Shown: in pieces, positions 6,300 to 14,900 of the stretch
Position numbering within the stretch: the stretch's first letter is position 1
How the letters are laid out: every line of letters starts with the position of its first letter
Assembly (NCBI GenBank): GCA_937983065.1
Contig: CALKAL010000068.1
Location: 1 to 17,497, forward strand
Length of the DNA stretch: 17,497 nt
Source: an uncultured Bacillaceae bacterium
GTDB taxonomy: Bacteria > Bacillota > Bacilli > Bacillales > Alkalibacillaceae
Direction: 5' to 3'
Made by a program: the position numbers and the translations under genes
The notes under the pieces: generated by a model
Told to the model about the DNA's origin: nothing
Seen by the model: the letters and a program-made list of their open reading frames with translations, nothing else
Database searches by the model: none

Positions 6300-7112
6300 T
6301 CATTTATAAATTAATTCATGTAAAATCGGCAGTTGTTTAGCCAATACATCCTCATCGGAGCGCCACCCAAAATGCGGGCCTATTCCTCCATATTCGAAGG
6401 CTACAGCCCACGGTTTTGGCCAATCCCCATCTTTAATTCGCTCAATGACCCATGATGCCAATTTCCAGTCATCGTCACTCATCGGCATACTATCTCGAAG
6501 TCTACCATTTTGATCCGGTTGAATGCCTGTGATGTGCAGTTCTTTAAGATGTTCAAGGGGAAGCTTGGAAATGTATTCATAGACATCAAGACCAAGAGAT
6601 TTGGACGTCATTTGAGCATGTGCCGTATCAAATAGAAAGTTAACCCCTGTTTCATCAATAATTTTACTTAATACGTCAGGTTCAATAATCGCTTTAATCA
6701 TATTTTCACCTTTTCCACGACAGATGACGTTTTCGACGATAATGTTTTCTCTACCGAATTTTTCAGCGACTAACTCAATATCACGGATTGTCGCTTCTAT
6801 AATTTCCGTCACTTCCTTTGGATTGGTTGTGAATATATCAAAGTTTGGGTAATCCTTCGTAAAGGCGACAGCATGCACATTCACGTAAGGGGTACTCGTC
6901 TTCTCCTTTAGCTCTTTAATCTGATTCCAATCAGCCTCATGCACCGTTTGACTCCCTGCATTTAAACCAAAATGAACATAGCAAGGTTTAATCGATTGCG
7001 CATTCTGGACTAGCTCAAGACTAAACCCAGGACATTTAAACAAATCAACGTGGACGGACTCATTTTTCACTAAATTCTCCGCCTCTTTAGAATAGTTAAC
7101 AGCTAATTTCAA
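6300..7112 (-). CDS. xylose-isomerase-like TIM-barrel protein, resembles DUF692/MNIO
   Basis: A 270-residue alpha/beta barrel. Candidate metal ligands fall at the ends of strands in the expected order: YVHFGLN, YVNVHAVAF, IIVENVICRG, FLFDTAHAQ, ELHITGI and AFEYGG. The stretch from IIVEN through DTAHA to the strand with H-x-T-G follows the pattern of DUF692 proteins, the multinuclear non-heme iron oxidases (MNIO) such as MbnB and TglH. The same fold occurs in sugar phosphate isomerases/epimerases, so the reaction is open. An uninterrupted frame continues to 7331, but the extra 73 residues look non-coding. TTG 7112, preceded by GAGGGTGAT, is the likely start and removes overlap with the divergent GNAT gene. 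No RiPP precursor or maturation partner is visible next to it. Confidence 0.7.
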   Translation of the reverse strand: MKLAVNYSKEAENLVKNESVHVDLFKCPGFSLELVQNAQSIKPCYVHFGLNAGSQTVHEADWNQIKELKEKTSTPYVNVHAVAFTKDYPNFDIFTTNPKEVTEIIEATIRDIELVAEKFGRENIIVENVICRGKGENMIKAIIEPDVLSKIIDETGVNFLFDTAHAQMTSKSLGLDVYEYISKLPLEHLKELHITGIQPDQNGRLRDSMPMSDDDWKLASWVIERIKDGDWPKPWAVAFEYGGIGPHFGWRSDEDVLAKQLPILHELIYK

Positions 7113-7242
7113 ACAATCACCCTCTTTTATTAAGTATAATGATAAAATAGATTTGAAAAAAATCATAGAGAATAATGGTCGATTTATTTTTTCACACATG
7201 CTAAAGTTTCTAGAGTCTAAATCGAAATTAGGAGAAATCGCA

Positions 7243-8115
7243 ATGACATCATTTAGAAAAATGAAACTGGATGATCTAAATCTTGTTTCAACATTTATTG
7301 CTGAATTAAATAATATTGAAACATCCCACATTGGCTATTGTGGTAAAGAACAGCAGTCTATAGCCAATGATTTAATGGAAGAGTTTGATATCCCTTTTAC
7401 AGATAGCTTCGTGTTAGCTTTTGAACAAGATCAACTCATAGGCGTGGTCGGTTTTGATGCGGATCTTGAAAGTGAATATGCGGAAATTTGGGGGCCCTTC
7501 ATCCGAGAAGGTTATGCCCATATTACTATGAGTCTATGGTCTGAAATGGAGAAGCTCATTCCAAAAAAAATTAAACAGCTAGAGATGTTCCCGAATATCG
7601 AAAACACTATTTGTATTAAGCTAGCTCAGGAGCTTAACTTTGAAAAAATGAGTACGGAATCGATTTTGCAATTCAGCTCACTCTACAAAGAAAAATTAAA
7701 AGAGACACCTTTGATTGAAATAGATGAAAAACATTTCGCTGACATGATAAAGCTACATGATGAAACTTTTCCAAACACTTATTATAGTGGAAGGCAAATA
7801 ATTGAGCGCATGAATGATATACAAAAAGTGTTTATTTTAACGAATGATGATACGCTTTTAGGATACATTTACGTTGAAGTGGAACCAGAGTTTGGCGATG
7901 CGAGTATTGAGTTTTTTGCGGTTAAACCGTCTGAAAGGGGAAAGGGAATAGGTTCCAAGTTAATATTAGGCGCCTTAAAATGGATATTCACTTTTGAGTC
8001 GATTGAAACAGTAGTTCTTTGTGTCAATGGCGAAAACAAAAACGCGATTCACTTATACAAAAAGGTCGGTTTTGAAGAAGAACATCGACTTTATTCATAT
8101 CGGAAAAAATACTAG
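7243..8115 (+). CDS. tandem GNAT-domain N-acetyltransferase
   Basis: A 290-residue protein with two GNAT-like halves. The C-terminal half has the clear acetyl-CoA motif A: IEFFAVKPSERGKGIGSKLI (R-G-K-G-I-G near residues 232-237), then NKNAIHLYKKVGFEEEHR, the usual GNAT ending. The N-terminal half (FRKMKLDDLNLVSTFIAELN onward, with VLAFEQDQLIGVVGFD) resembles a GNAT beta-sheet without a convincing pyrophosphate loop and may be a degenerate copy. It would transfer acetyl from acetyl-CoA to an unknown amine in the cytoplasm. ATG 7243 follows AGGAG by 8 nt; an in-frame start at 7153 has no good ribosome binding site. It is divergent from the TIM-barrel gene, with a 130-bp gap in which I could not place a convincing promoter. 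Confidence 0.8.
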   Translation: MTSFRKMKLDDLNLVSTFIAELNNIETSHIGYCGKEQQSIANDLMEEFDIPFTDSFVLAFEQDQLIGVVGFDADLESEYAEIWGPFIREGYAHITMSLWSEMEKLIPKKIKQLEMFPNIENTICIKLAQELNFEKMSTESILQFSSLYKEKLKETPLIEIDEKHFADMIKLHDETFPNTYYSGRQIIERMNDIQKVFILTNDDTLLGYIYVEVEPEFGDASIEFFAVKPSERGKGIGSKLILGALKWIFTFESIETVVLCVNGENKNAIHLYKKVGFEEEHRLYSYRKKY

Positions 8116-8140
8116 AATAGTTTGACGGCTAATAATAAAT

Positions 8141-8184
8141 AAGATGGTGACCAAGTTGTAACTTCCATCATCGGTCACCATCTT
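8141..8184. terminator. long inverted repeat between convergent genes, likely terminator
   Basis: AAGATGGTGACC (8141-8152) and GGTCACCATCTT (8173-8184) are a perfect 12-bp inverted repeat with a 20-nt loop. It lies between the GNAT gene (+) and the response regulator gene (-). On the - strand it is followed by a T-rich tract (TTATTTATTATT), so it could end the regulator transcript; on the + strand the tail is poor in T. Confidence 0.55.
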
Positions 8185-8200
8185 CAGGTAATGGGGTAAT

Positions 8201-8242
8201 CTTACATTTCCCCAAAAGTTTGTTTTAAAAACTTAATGTAAG
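8201..8242. repeat. nested inverted repeat downstream of the response regulator
   Basis: CTTACATT (8201-8208) pairs with AATGTAAG (8235-8242), and inside it AAGTTT (8216-8221) pairs with AAACTT (8229-8234). This gives a 14-bp stem with one 7-nt bulge. It lies just past the stop of the - strand regulator gene. No T tract follows on either strand, so a 3'-end stability element is as likely as a terminator. Confidence 0.4.
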
Positions 8243-8260
8243 TATTGCTGAATTCGAATC

Positions 8261-9385
8261 TTAACTTTTCTTCGTTTTTTCTCTCCAGCTTTTATACCAT
8301 TGATCAATCTGGTGGCTAACCCCTAAATTTAGTGCATCCATTTCTTTTTTTAATTGTAAATATTGATAATTAACGAGCATTCCATAACCTAAATGGGCGT
8401 AAAGCTTAATCAATGAGAAATGGGCATCCTCTTCTTCAGGGCGTACTTGACAAATATTTTTAAACCAGCTTTCGGCATTGTCAAAATCATTATTTTCTTT
8501 ATAGAAATTCGCAATTTTATAAGCTGTATTAATCCACAATTGTTCTAAGCGAAACCTTTCATTTTCAGCCCATAAAAAATCGTATTCTTGCAAGTAAGCG
8601 CCTTTATAAGCTTCCATTTGATGTTCATAAAGACTAATATTTTCTAAACTAATTGGTGGAAGGGATACAATCTCGTTTTCCCATTCAACGATGTCAATGA
8701 CAACATTTTTTGTCTCTAACATATAGCCGTTTTGCAAATTTTTAATGGACAGGAATTGATCAAATGGACTTAATGACTTACGAATATGATAGATCGCTGT
8801 GTATAGTTGGGAGTATGCTTTCTCCTCATCAAAATGATTCCATAATAAATCTATTAATTGATCTTTTCGTACTGTTTTATTTCGATGATGAAGGAGATAT
8901 AGGAACAGCTCCTGCGCTTTCGTCGTTCGCCAATTAATCGTCTCTATTTGACCATCTGTTAATTCAAAAGATAAATTGACGCAAACATTTATTTTTAATT
9001 GGTCCTGCTCCGTGGTATTGAATTCATTTTTTGCTAGCTTAATTCGCTCGACGGTTTTTAATAATCGTTCAACATTAACAGGCTTTAGTAAATAATCTAA
9101 TGCATTTAACTCAAATGCTTCAACGGCATGCTCGTTAAAAGCTGTAACGAAAACAATGAATAAGCGAGGATTTATTTCAAGAAGCTTTTCCGCTAGCTCG
9201 AGACCATTCATTTGAGGCATTTCAATATCTAAAAAAACGACGTCGATGTTATTTATAAGAGAAATGTTTTGTTGAATATCCAAGTACGTAAATTTTTCTA
9301 TGACCTCGATACTTGGAATCATTTCAAGTTTTTTATCTAAAAAGTCTAAAGCAAGCTTCTCGTCATCAACTAAAATAGCCTTCAA
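8261..9385 (-). CDS. response regulator with SARP-like winged helix and BTAD output
   Basis: A 374-residue response regulator. Residues 1-118 are a receiver with the acidic pair Asp7-Asp8, phosphoacceptor Asp53 (VVFLDIEMPQ), Thr81 and Lys101 (LLKP). Residues about 130-225 are a trans_reg_C/SARP-type winged helix (WRTTKAQELFLYLLHHR, then SQLYTAIYHIRKSL and LQNGYML). Residues about 230-370 are a bacterial transcriptional activator domain built of TPR-like helices. Such regulators activate promoters by binding direct repeats. The start is TTG 9385 with a GGGGGGA ribosome binding site. It is divergent from the GH-like gene, hybrid kinase and lipoprotein, so the kinase at 11998 is the probable partner and the intergenic region the probable target. 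No histidine kinase gene sits beside it on the same strand. Confidence 0.88.
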   Translation of the reverse strand: MKAILVDDEKLALDFLDKKLEMIPSIEVIEKFTYLDIQQNISLINNIDVVFLDIEMPQMNGLELAEKLLEINPRLFIVFVTAFNEHAVEAFELNALDYLLKPVNVERLLKTVERIKLAKNEFNTTEQDQLKINVCVNLSFELTDGQIETINWRTTKAQELFLYLLHHRNKTVRKDQLIDLLWNHFDEEKAYSQLYTAIYHIRKSLSPFDQFLSIKNLQNGYMLETKNVVIDIVEWENEIVSLPPISLENISLYEHQMEAYKGAYLQEYDFLWAENERFRLEQLWINTAYKIANFYKENNDFDNAESWFKNICQVRPEEEDAHFSLIKLYAHLGYGMLVNYQYLQLKKEMDALNLGVSHQIDQWYKSWREKTKKS

Positions 9386-9428
9386 AATAATCCCCCCTTA
9401 ACGTTAAACAGACCGCACCGTTACTCTT

Positions 9429-9457
9429 ATTATCATTATATATCGGTAAAATATCAA
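9429..9457 (-). promoter_or_regulatory. sigma-A promoter of the response regulator gene
   Basis: On the - strand, TTGATA (9457-9452) and GATAAT (9434-9429), each five of six to consensus, are separated by 17 bp. They lie about 45 bp upstream of the TTG start. Confidence 0.6.
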
Positions 9458-9590
9458 CTATAATCAAGGGAATAAATGGAATTAGGAATTTATCACTAAA
9501 AATCTAGAAAAATTCGGTTTCGGACGAAAAGGAATAATAAGTGGTTAGTTTTATAGAAATTTATTTAAAAAGAAAAAGATCGATGGAAAT

Positions 9591-9741
9591 ACATTTTTCT
9601 AAACATTTTTTGTGAAAAAATGAGATGAAAAATTCAATTTTTTGTGAACGATTTCTTAAATAGGAACAAATTCTAGTAAAAAAGTACTAATTATGTCGAA
9701 GCCTTAAGTAATCATAGAAAATTTGTAGAGAAATTGTGTAG
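9591..9741. repeat. short direct and inverted repeats in the regulator/hydrolase intergenic region
   Basis: The 436-bp gap between 9386 and 9821 has no gene. ATTTTTTGTGAA occurs exactly twice (9605-9616 and 9637-9648, 32 bp apart, about three helical turns), with a related ACATTTTTC at 9591. The first copy lies in a perfect inverted repeat, CATTTTTT-GTG-AAAAAATG (9604-9622). TAGTA/TACTA arms occur at 9674-9689. An imperfect tandem pair AAATTTGTAG / AAATTGTGTAG lies at 9719-9728 and 9731-9741. These are candidate binding sites for the BTAD regulator, but the region is AT-rich and chance repeats are expected. Confidence 0.35.
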
Positions 9742-9772
9742 GTGGTTAAGGTATATTGTTTCTTTGGTAGAC

Positions 9773-9802
9773 TTGACAAAAAAATGAGTTACAACTAATT
9801 AT
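9773..9802 (+). promoter_or_regulatory. putative promoter of the hydrolase-kinase-lipoprotein run
   Basis: A perfect -35 TTGACA (9773-9778) is followed after 18 bp by AATTAT (9797-9802, four of six); TATAAA at 9800-9805 is an alternative with a long spacer. A weak -10 behind a good -35 is compatible with activator dependence, which is inference. Confidence 0.45.
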
Positions 9803-9821
9803 AAATGATTTAAAGGAGAAG

Positions 9822-10052
9822 ATGGAAGTGAGAAAGCTAAGTATATTATTTATATTTCTACTTATCTTTCAAACGATAACGAGTAGCACTTACTTACCTA
9901 CTATTAATGCAACTGAAGAATCGGAAAGTGTATTTAAGGTATTATCGTTGACGGATAAAGAGGGAAATTCTATTGAAATGGACGAGGTGGAGGAGGAAGA
10001 TGAAGCTGTTCTTCATGTTAACTGGTCGGGAAGAATATTATCGTTGGTTTGA
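9822..10052 (+). pseudogene. signal-peptide N-terminal fragment of a glycoside-hydrolase-like gene
   Basis: A 76-residue reading frame. Residues 1-30 form a clear signal peptide (charged MEVRK, then a hydrophobic core LSILFIFLLIFQTITSS, then a small-residue cleavage area near NATEE). A short exported segment with VFKVLSLTDKEGNSIEMDEV then AVLHVNW follows. The frame then runs into out-of-frame codons and stops at 10050-10052. AAGGAGAAG precedes the start. The barrel protein in the +1 frame has no signal peptide of its own, so these two frames were most likely once one secreted protein. The break falls around 10018-10035. Confidence 0.6.
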
Positions 10053-11934
10053 ACAGATTGGCAATATGAACGCCAATGTCATTCGGGTTTATACGTTGCA
10101 TCCCCCAGGCTTTTATGAGGCACTCCATCGATATAATGAAAATCATGATGAGCCGATTTATTTGTTCCATGGGGTTTGGATTGATGAAGCGCCGTTGGAG
10201 GAAAGTTTAGATGCGTTTGATGAAACGATTACGGAAAATTTTCAAGAAGAAATGAAGAAAATAATCGATGTCGTTCACGGAAATAAAATTGTTCCTCATG
10301 AGCCAGGTCACGCTTCTGGTATATATCGCGCTGATATTTCGGACTATATTATCGGCTGGATATTAGGAATCGAATGGTATCCTTTCATGGTTGAAAATAT
10401 GACTATCGTCCATGAAGGCATGGCTGATTACGATGGGACGTATTTTAAAACAGAAAATGCGGAGCCTTTTGAGATCTGGTTAGCCCAGCAAATGGACGTA
10501 TTAACCGAATATGAAATGGACCATTATCAAGTCATTCGCCCGATGAGTTTTACGAATTGGCCGACGACTGACATCTTAGAGCATCCGTCCGATTCAACGG
10601 ATAATGAAGATATTGCTAGTGTTGATCCGAATACGATTTATACGAAAGGACTTGCGAATGAAACGGGGCAGTTCGCTTCGTATCATGTGTATCCGTACTA
10701 TCCTGACTTTTTAAATTATGATGAAAAATATCGGACGTTTGTCGACCATCGTGGAGAGTTGAATAACTATGCTGGTTATTTACGTGAATTAAATGAAAGT
10801 CATCGCTTGCCAATTTTAATTGCTGAGTTCGGTATTCCCGCATCTAGAGGTTTAACCCATGAAAATATTTTCGGCTGGAATCAAGGGTTTATGTCGGAAA
10901 TGGAACAAGGCGAGATTGTGAGTCGTCTATTCGAAGATATTTTAGAGGAAGGACTTCTCGGTGGTTTAATTTTCACGTGGCAAGATGAGTGGTTTAAACG
11001 AACGTGGAATACGATGGACTATGACAATCCAGATCGTCGTCCCTATTGGTCAAATCACCAGACGAATGAGCAGCAATTCGGCTTATTAAGCTTTGACCGC
11101 CATAAAATTCAAGTTGACGGTCAGATTAATGAATGGGAAGCACCGAAGATTTACGAAAAAGAAAATGGCGCTTTAAATTCGCTCGCCCTTGATTATGATG
11201 AAGGTTATTTATACATTCATCTTCATTTAAATAGTGATGAAGGATACCCGCTTATTTTATTAGATACAGTTCCTAACCAAGGGAATGATCATATTGAGTT
11301 TATCGATGAGTTGACGATGCAAAATGGGGTCGAATTTATCGTAAATCTTAATCGAGATGAGCCTCGGATTCTAATTGACCGTTATTACGACTTTTTTACG
11401 TATCATTATGTCTATCTTTTAGACATGATTAAAGATGGGAAGGAAGCGCCCATTAATAATAGTGGTGATTTTATTCCGATTCATTATGCGTTAGATAGGG
11501 AGTATTATAACCCGGAATTAGACGAGTGGTATGAATTTAAAACATATGAGGCAGGACGATTAAGAGAAGGAAATGGTAACCCTGATTCCGACGAGTACGA
11601 TTCGTTAGCGGATTTCTATGTTAGTGAGGACGGGCATTTAGAGCTGCGTATTCCGTGGCTTTTAATTCAAGCGAAAGATCCGAGTCAACGGGAAATGACT
11701 GGAAACCTTTATGTAGACGGATTTGATGCGAGTCAATTTGTTGATGAAATTTCTGTCGGTGTTTTATACGTTAATGAAAATAATGAGATTATTGATACGT
11801 TTCCAGAGCTTAATGATATGACACTCGAACCTTTACGAAGTTTCAAGTGGGAAACATGGGATATGCCTCTTTACTCCGAACGATTAAAGCAATCGTATGA
11901 AATTATTAAAAATACGTTCGCTGATGTAAAATAG
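10000..11934 (+). CDS. glycoside-hydrolase-like TIM barrel with C-terminal CBM9-like domain
   Basis: A 644-residue frame. The first ~365 residues resemble a GH5/GH2-type (beta/alpha)8 barrel from helix 1 and strand 2 onward: EEYYRWFEQIGNMNAN then VIRVYTLHPPGFYEAL, PIYLFHGVW, YIIGWILGIEW with candidate acid/base Glu (codon 10372-10374), ASYHVYPYYPDF, LPILIAEFGIPAS with candidate nucleophile Glu (codon 10825-10827) and GLIFTWQDEWFKRTW. The C-terminal ~270 residues begin KIQVDGQINEWEAPKIYEK and resemble a carbohydrate-binding CBM9/DOMON-like beta domain. The expected first strand (a 'kGvN'-type segment) is missing and the signal peptide lies in another frame, so a deletion-frameshift is likely. 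ATG 10000 has a strong GGAGGAGGA just upstream, so a cytoplasmic barrel could still be made; an in-frame start at 9973 is weaker. The hybrid kinase gene follows 63 bp later. Substrate unknown. Confidence 0.72.
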   Translation: MKLFFMLTGREEYYRWFEQIGNMNANVIRVYTLHPPGFYEALHRYNENHDEPIYLFHGVWIDEAPLEESLDAFDETITENFQEEMKKIIDVVHGNKIVPHEPGHASGIYRADISDYIIGWILGIEWYPFMVENMTIVHEGMADYDGTYFKTENAEPFEIWLAQQMDVLTEYEMDHYQVIRPMSFTNWPTTDILEHPSDSTDNEDIASVDPNTIYTKGLANETGQFASYHVYPYYPDFLNYDEKYRTFVDHRGELNNYAGYLRELNESHRLPILIAEFGIPASRGLTHENIFGWNQGFMSEMEQGEIVSRLFEDILEEGLLGGLIFTWQDEWFKRTWNTMDYDNPDRRPYWSNHQTNEQQFGLLSFDRHKIQVDGQINEWEAPKIYEKENGALNSLALDYDEGYLYIHLHLNSDEGYPLILLDTVPNQGNDHIEFIDELTMQNGVEFIVNLNRDEPRILIDRYYDFFTYHYVYLLDMIKDGKEAPINNSGDFIPIHYALDREYYNPELDEWYEFKTYEAGRLREGNGNPDSDEYDSLADFYVSEDGHLELRIPWLLIQAKDPSQREMTGNLYVDGFDASQFVDEISVGVLYVNENNEIIDTFPELNDMTLEPLRSFKWETWDMPLYSERLKQSYEIIKNTFADVK

Positions 11935-11997
11935 AGAAAGGAGTCAAAGCTTAACGTACTGTTTTAAAGGGAGTTGTCAGGCATTTTGTCGGGGAAA

Positions 11998-14900
11998 ATG
12001 AAGAAAAAGTCTCTAATATTACTCATTCTACTATTTATCGTTATATTATCAGCTGGTCGAATTTTTTGGGGAAATATGTTTCAGGCTGATGGGGTTGCTC
12101 CTATTGAAAAGGGTTATGTTGATATGACGGATTGGGACAGTTCAAAGGAGCAAGTCCTTCTTCTTGATGGGGAATGGGAGTTTTATCCTTTTCAATTATT
12201 TTTTGCTGATGGGGAAACCTTAAATACGGGTAGTCCATCATATATTGATGTTCCTGAAGATTGGAATCAGACATTAAATCCAGATGATCATGATTCATTT
12301 GGCTATGGCTCTTATCGATTACTCATTCAAGTAGACCCTGAACAAAGTGAAAATTATAGTTTGAAAATCGCAAGTATTCGTAGTGCCTCTGAAGTCTACA
12401 TTAATGGGGAATTACTAGCTTATTCTGGGAGAGTAGGGCAATCCGTTGATGAATATGAAGAGAAAAACTTACCTTATGTTACATCTTTTCAAGCGGATGA
12501 GACTGGCTTAATAGAAATTGTCATTCAAGCCTCGAATTTTAGAGATATTCGAGGAAGTGGGCTTGTTCGCTCAATTAAATTTGGACCTGAACAAGCGATA
12601 CTACAAAACAACTTGCTTTCTTCGTTTATGCAGCTTTTAAGTGCTTTTATTCTAATCGTTCATGCTGTCTATTCGCTTATCGTCTATTTTGTAAGTAAGC
12701 GGAAAGAAAACAAGTTATTGTATGTTTCTCTCGGTACGTTTTGTCTTGCGTTAACGAGTCTTTTAAGCTTTGATGAGAAATTATTTCATCATCTTTTTTA
12801 TATTGGCTACGACTGGGACTTTCGCATAACAAATGCAGCTTTAATTTTAGGGATGTATGCATTTTTACAATGTTCTGATCATCAATCGATCAAATATTGG
12901 AATAAATTATTTCCTTTTTACAAATGGGTTACTTTTGGCACAATCGGATTAACGTTATTATCTAGTGTCGAAACGATTATCCAATTATTCCCGCTATATT
13001 ATATATTATTAGGCATTGCGATTGTCATAATTGCTGTAGCAATGTTTAAAAAAATAAATGAAGATTTCAGCGCGCATACATACTGGCTGTTTGCTTTCAC
13101 TGCTATCGTCCACCATTTAATTTGGTCAATCTTTTGGATGAATTCTGGCATTAGTGTCATTCATTATCCAATTGATATGATGATTGCCATTGCAATTTTT
13201 GTAACGGTTTGGTTTAGAAATTATTTTAAAACGTATCAGGAAACGCAGGAGTTAGCTAAAAGATTAAGAGAAGTTAATATACAAAAAGATCAATTTCTAG
13301 CTAATACGTCTCATGAATTTAGAAATCCACTTCATGCGATTTTAAACATGTCCGAATCCGTATTAAATCGAGAAAAAGATCAGTTAAACATAGAGAGTAA
13401 AAATCAATTAGAAACGATTTCCTCTGTCGGTCGGAGGTTAAACCTTTTACTAAATGATTTATTAGATGTGATGAGCATTCAGGAAGGTCGTCCAAAGTTA
13501 AATAAAAAAACAGTCTCCCTCCCATCCGTCGTAACTGGTGTTAAAGATATGCTTCAATCAATGTTTGAAACGAAACAAGTGAAGGTCATTGATCATTTTG
13601 ATAAAGAATTTCCACGTGTTTTTGCCGATGAAAATCGCATCATTCAAATATTGTTTAACATCTTGCATAACGCGATTAAGTATACGGATGAAGGGGAAAT
13701 CGTCATTAATGGCGATGTTAAGAACGGATTTGCGTACGTCACGGTTAAAGATACGGGAATTGGCATGAGTAAGGATCTATTAAATCGAATTTTCCTTCCC
13801 TACGAACAAAATGAATCGTCTATGGTTGAAGGTGGTTTCGGTTTAGGTTTAAGCATTAGTAAGCAACTCGTCGAACTTCATGGCGGAAAGTTAACCGCAT
13901 CATCAGAAGTAGGTGTTGGGACTGAAGTTACTTTCTCCCTTCCTCTAGCAACTCAAGCCCAGCTAGAAGCAGAATTTTTGTCAGAGCAATCTTTGAATAA
14001 TGAAAATGTTAAAGATATAAATCAAGCTGCTGTACAGCCAGACTCCTTACTGGGAATTGAATCGAATTTAATTCAAAGAGAAGCGGCAATGACTAAAAAT
14101 GAGTCTATTTATGAAGAAGCAAGAGAAACGCATTTAGGTGAATTTCGTTTAAAGAATCAAAAACAATCAAACGTTTTAATTGTCGATGATGATCCGATTA
14201 ATTTAAAAATATTAAAGTTAATTTTAGAAGATCATGCTGTTTATACGGCGATGAACGGTGAAGAAGCGCTCGAACTTATTGATCGTGGCGATGTTGATTT
14301 TCACATTGTCATAACGGATGTGATGATGCCGAAAATGTCAGGCTATCAATTAACTCAGGAAATCCGTAGCCGATATTCGATTACAGAATTGCCGATATTA
14401 CTACTAACAGCACGAAACAACGCCTATGATATTGAGCAAGGTTTTCGGGCTGGAGCAAATGATTATATCGTTAAGCCTGTCGGTGAAACGGAATTGTTAG
14501 CCCGCATTAATTCGTTAACGACGATTAAACATGCGATTAGTGAACAATTGCATTTGGAAACAGCCTGGTTACAAGCGCAAATTAAACCACATTTTTTATT
14601 TAATACGTTAAATGCGATATTAGCGTTAAGCATGACTGATTTAGAAAAAATGCGCCGTTTATTAGAGGAGCTCAGCCATATTTTAAGACATAAGTTTGTC
14701 TTTCAAAATACGAATACGCTCATTCCAATTGAAGAGGAGTTAACGGTTGTCAAGTCATACTTGTTCATTGAAACTGTTCGTTTTTCTAATAAATTCTCTG
14801 TCGAATGGGAGGTAGACGATGGGGTTACAAATGTTGAAATTCCATTTTTAACAATTCAGCCTCTTGTGGAAAACGCGATTGAACACGGCTTGAAAAACAT

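Noticed and set aside
7113..7331. N-terminal extension of the TIM-barrel gene up to 7331
   Set aside because: The added residues are unlike the family and would overlap the divergent GNAT gene. TTG 7112 has its own GAGGGTGAT ribosome binding site and begins at the first barrel strand.
6300..8115. RiPP biosynthesis cluster built around the MNIO-like barrel
   Set aside because: No precursor peptide with repeated Cys, no partner protein and no exporter lies beside it. The GNAT neighbour is on the opposite strand with its own ribosome binding site.
10616..10843. Open frame on the - strand inside the hydrolase-like gene
   Set aside because: It is antisense to conserved barrel coding sequence and has no family resemblance.
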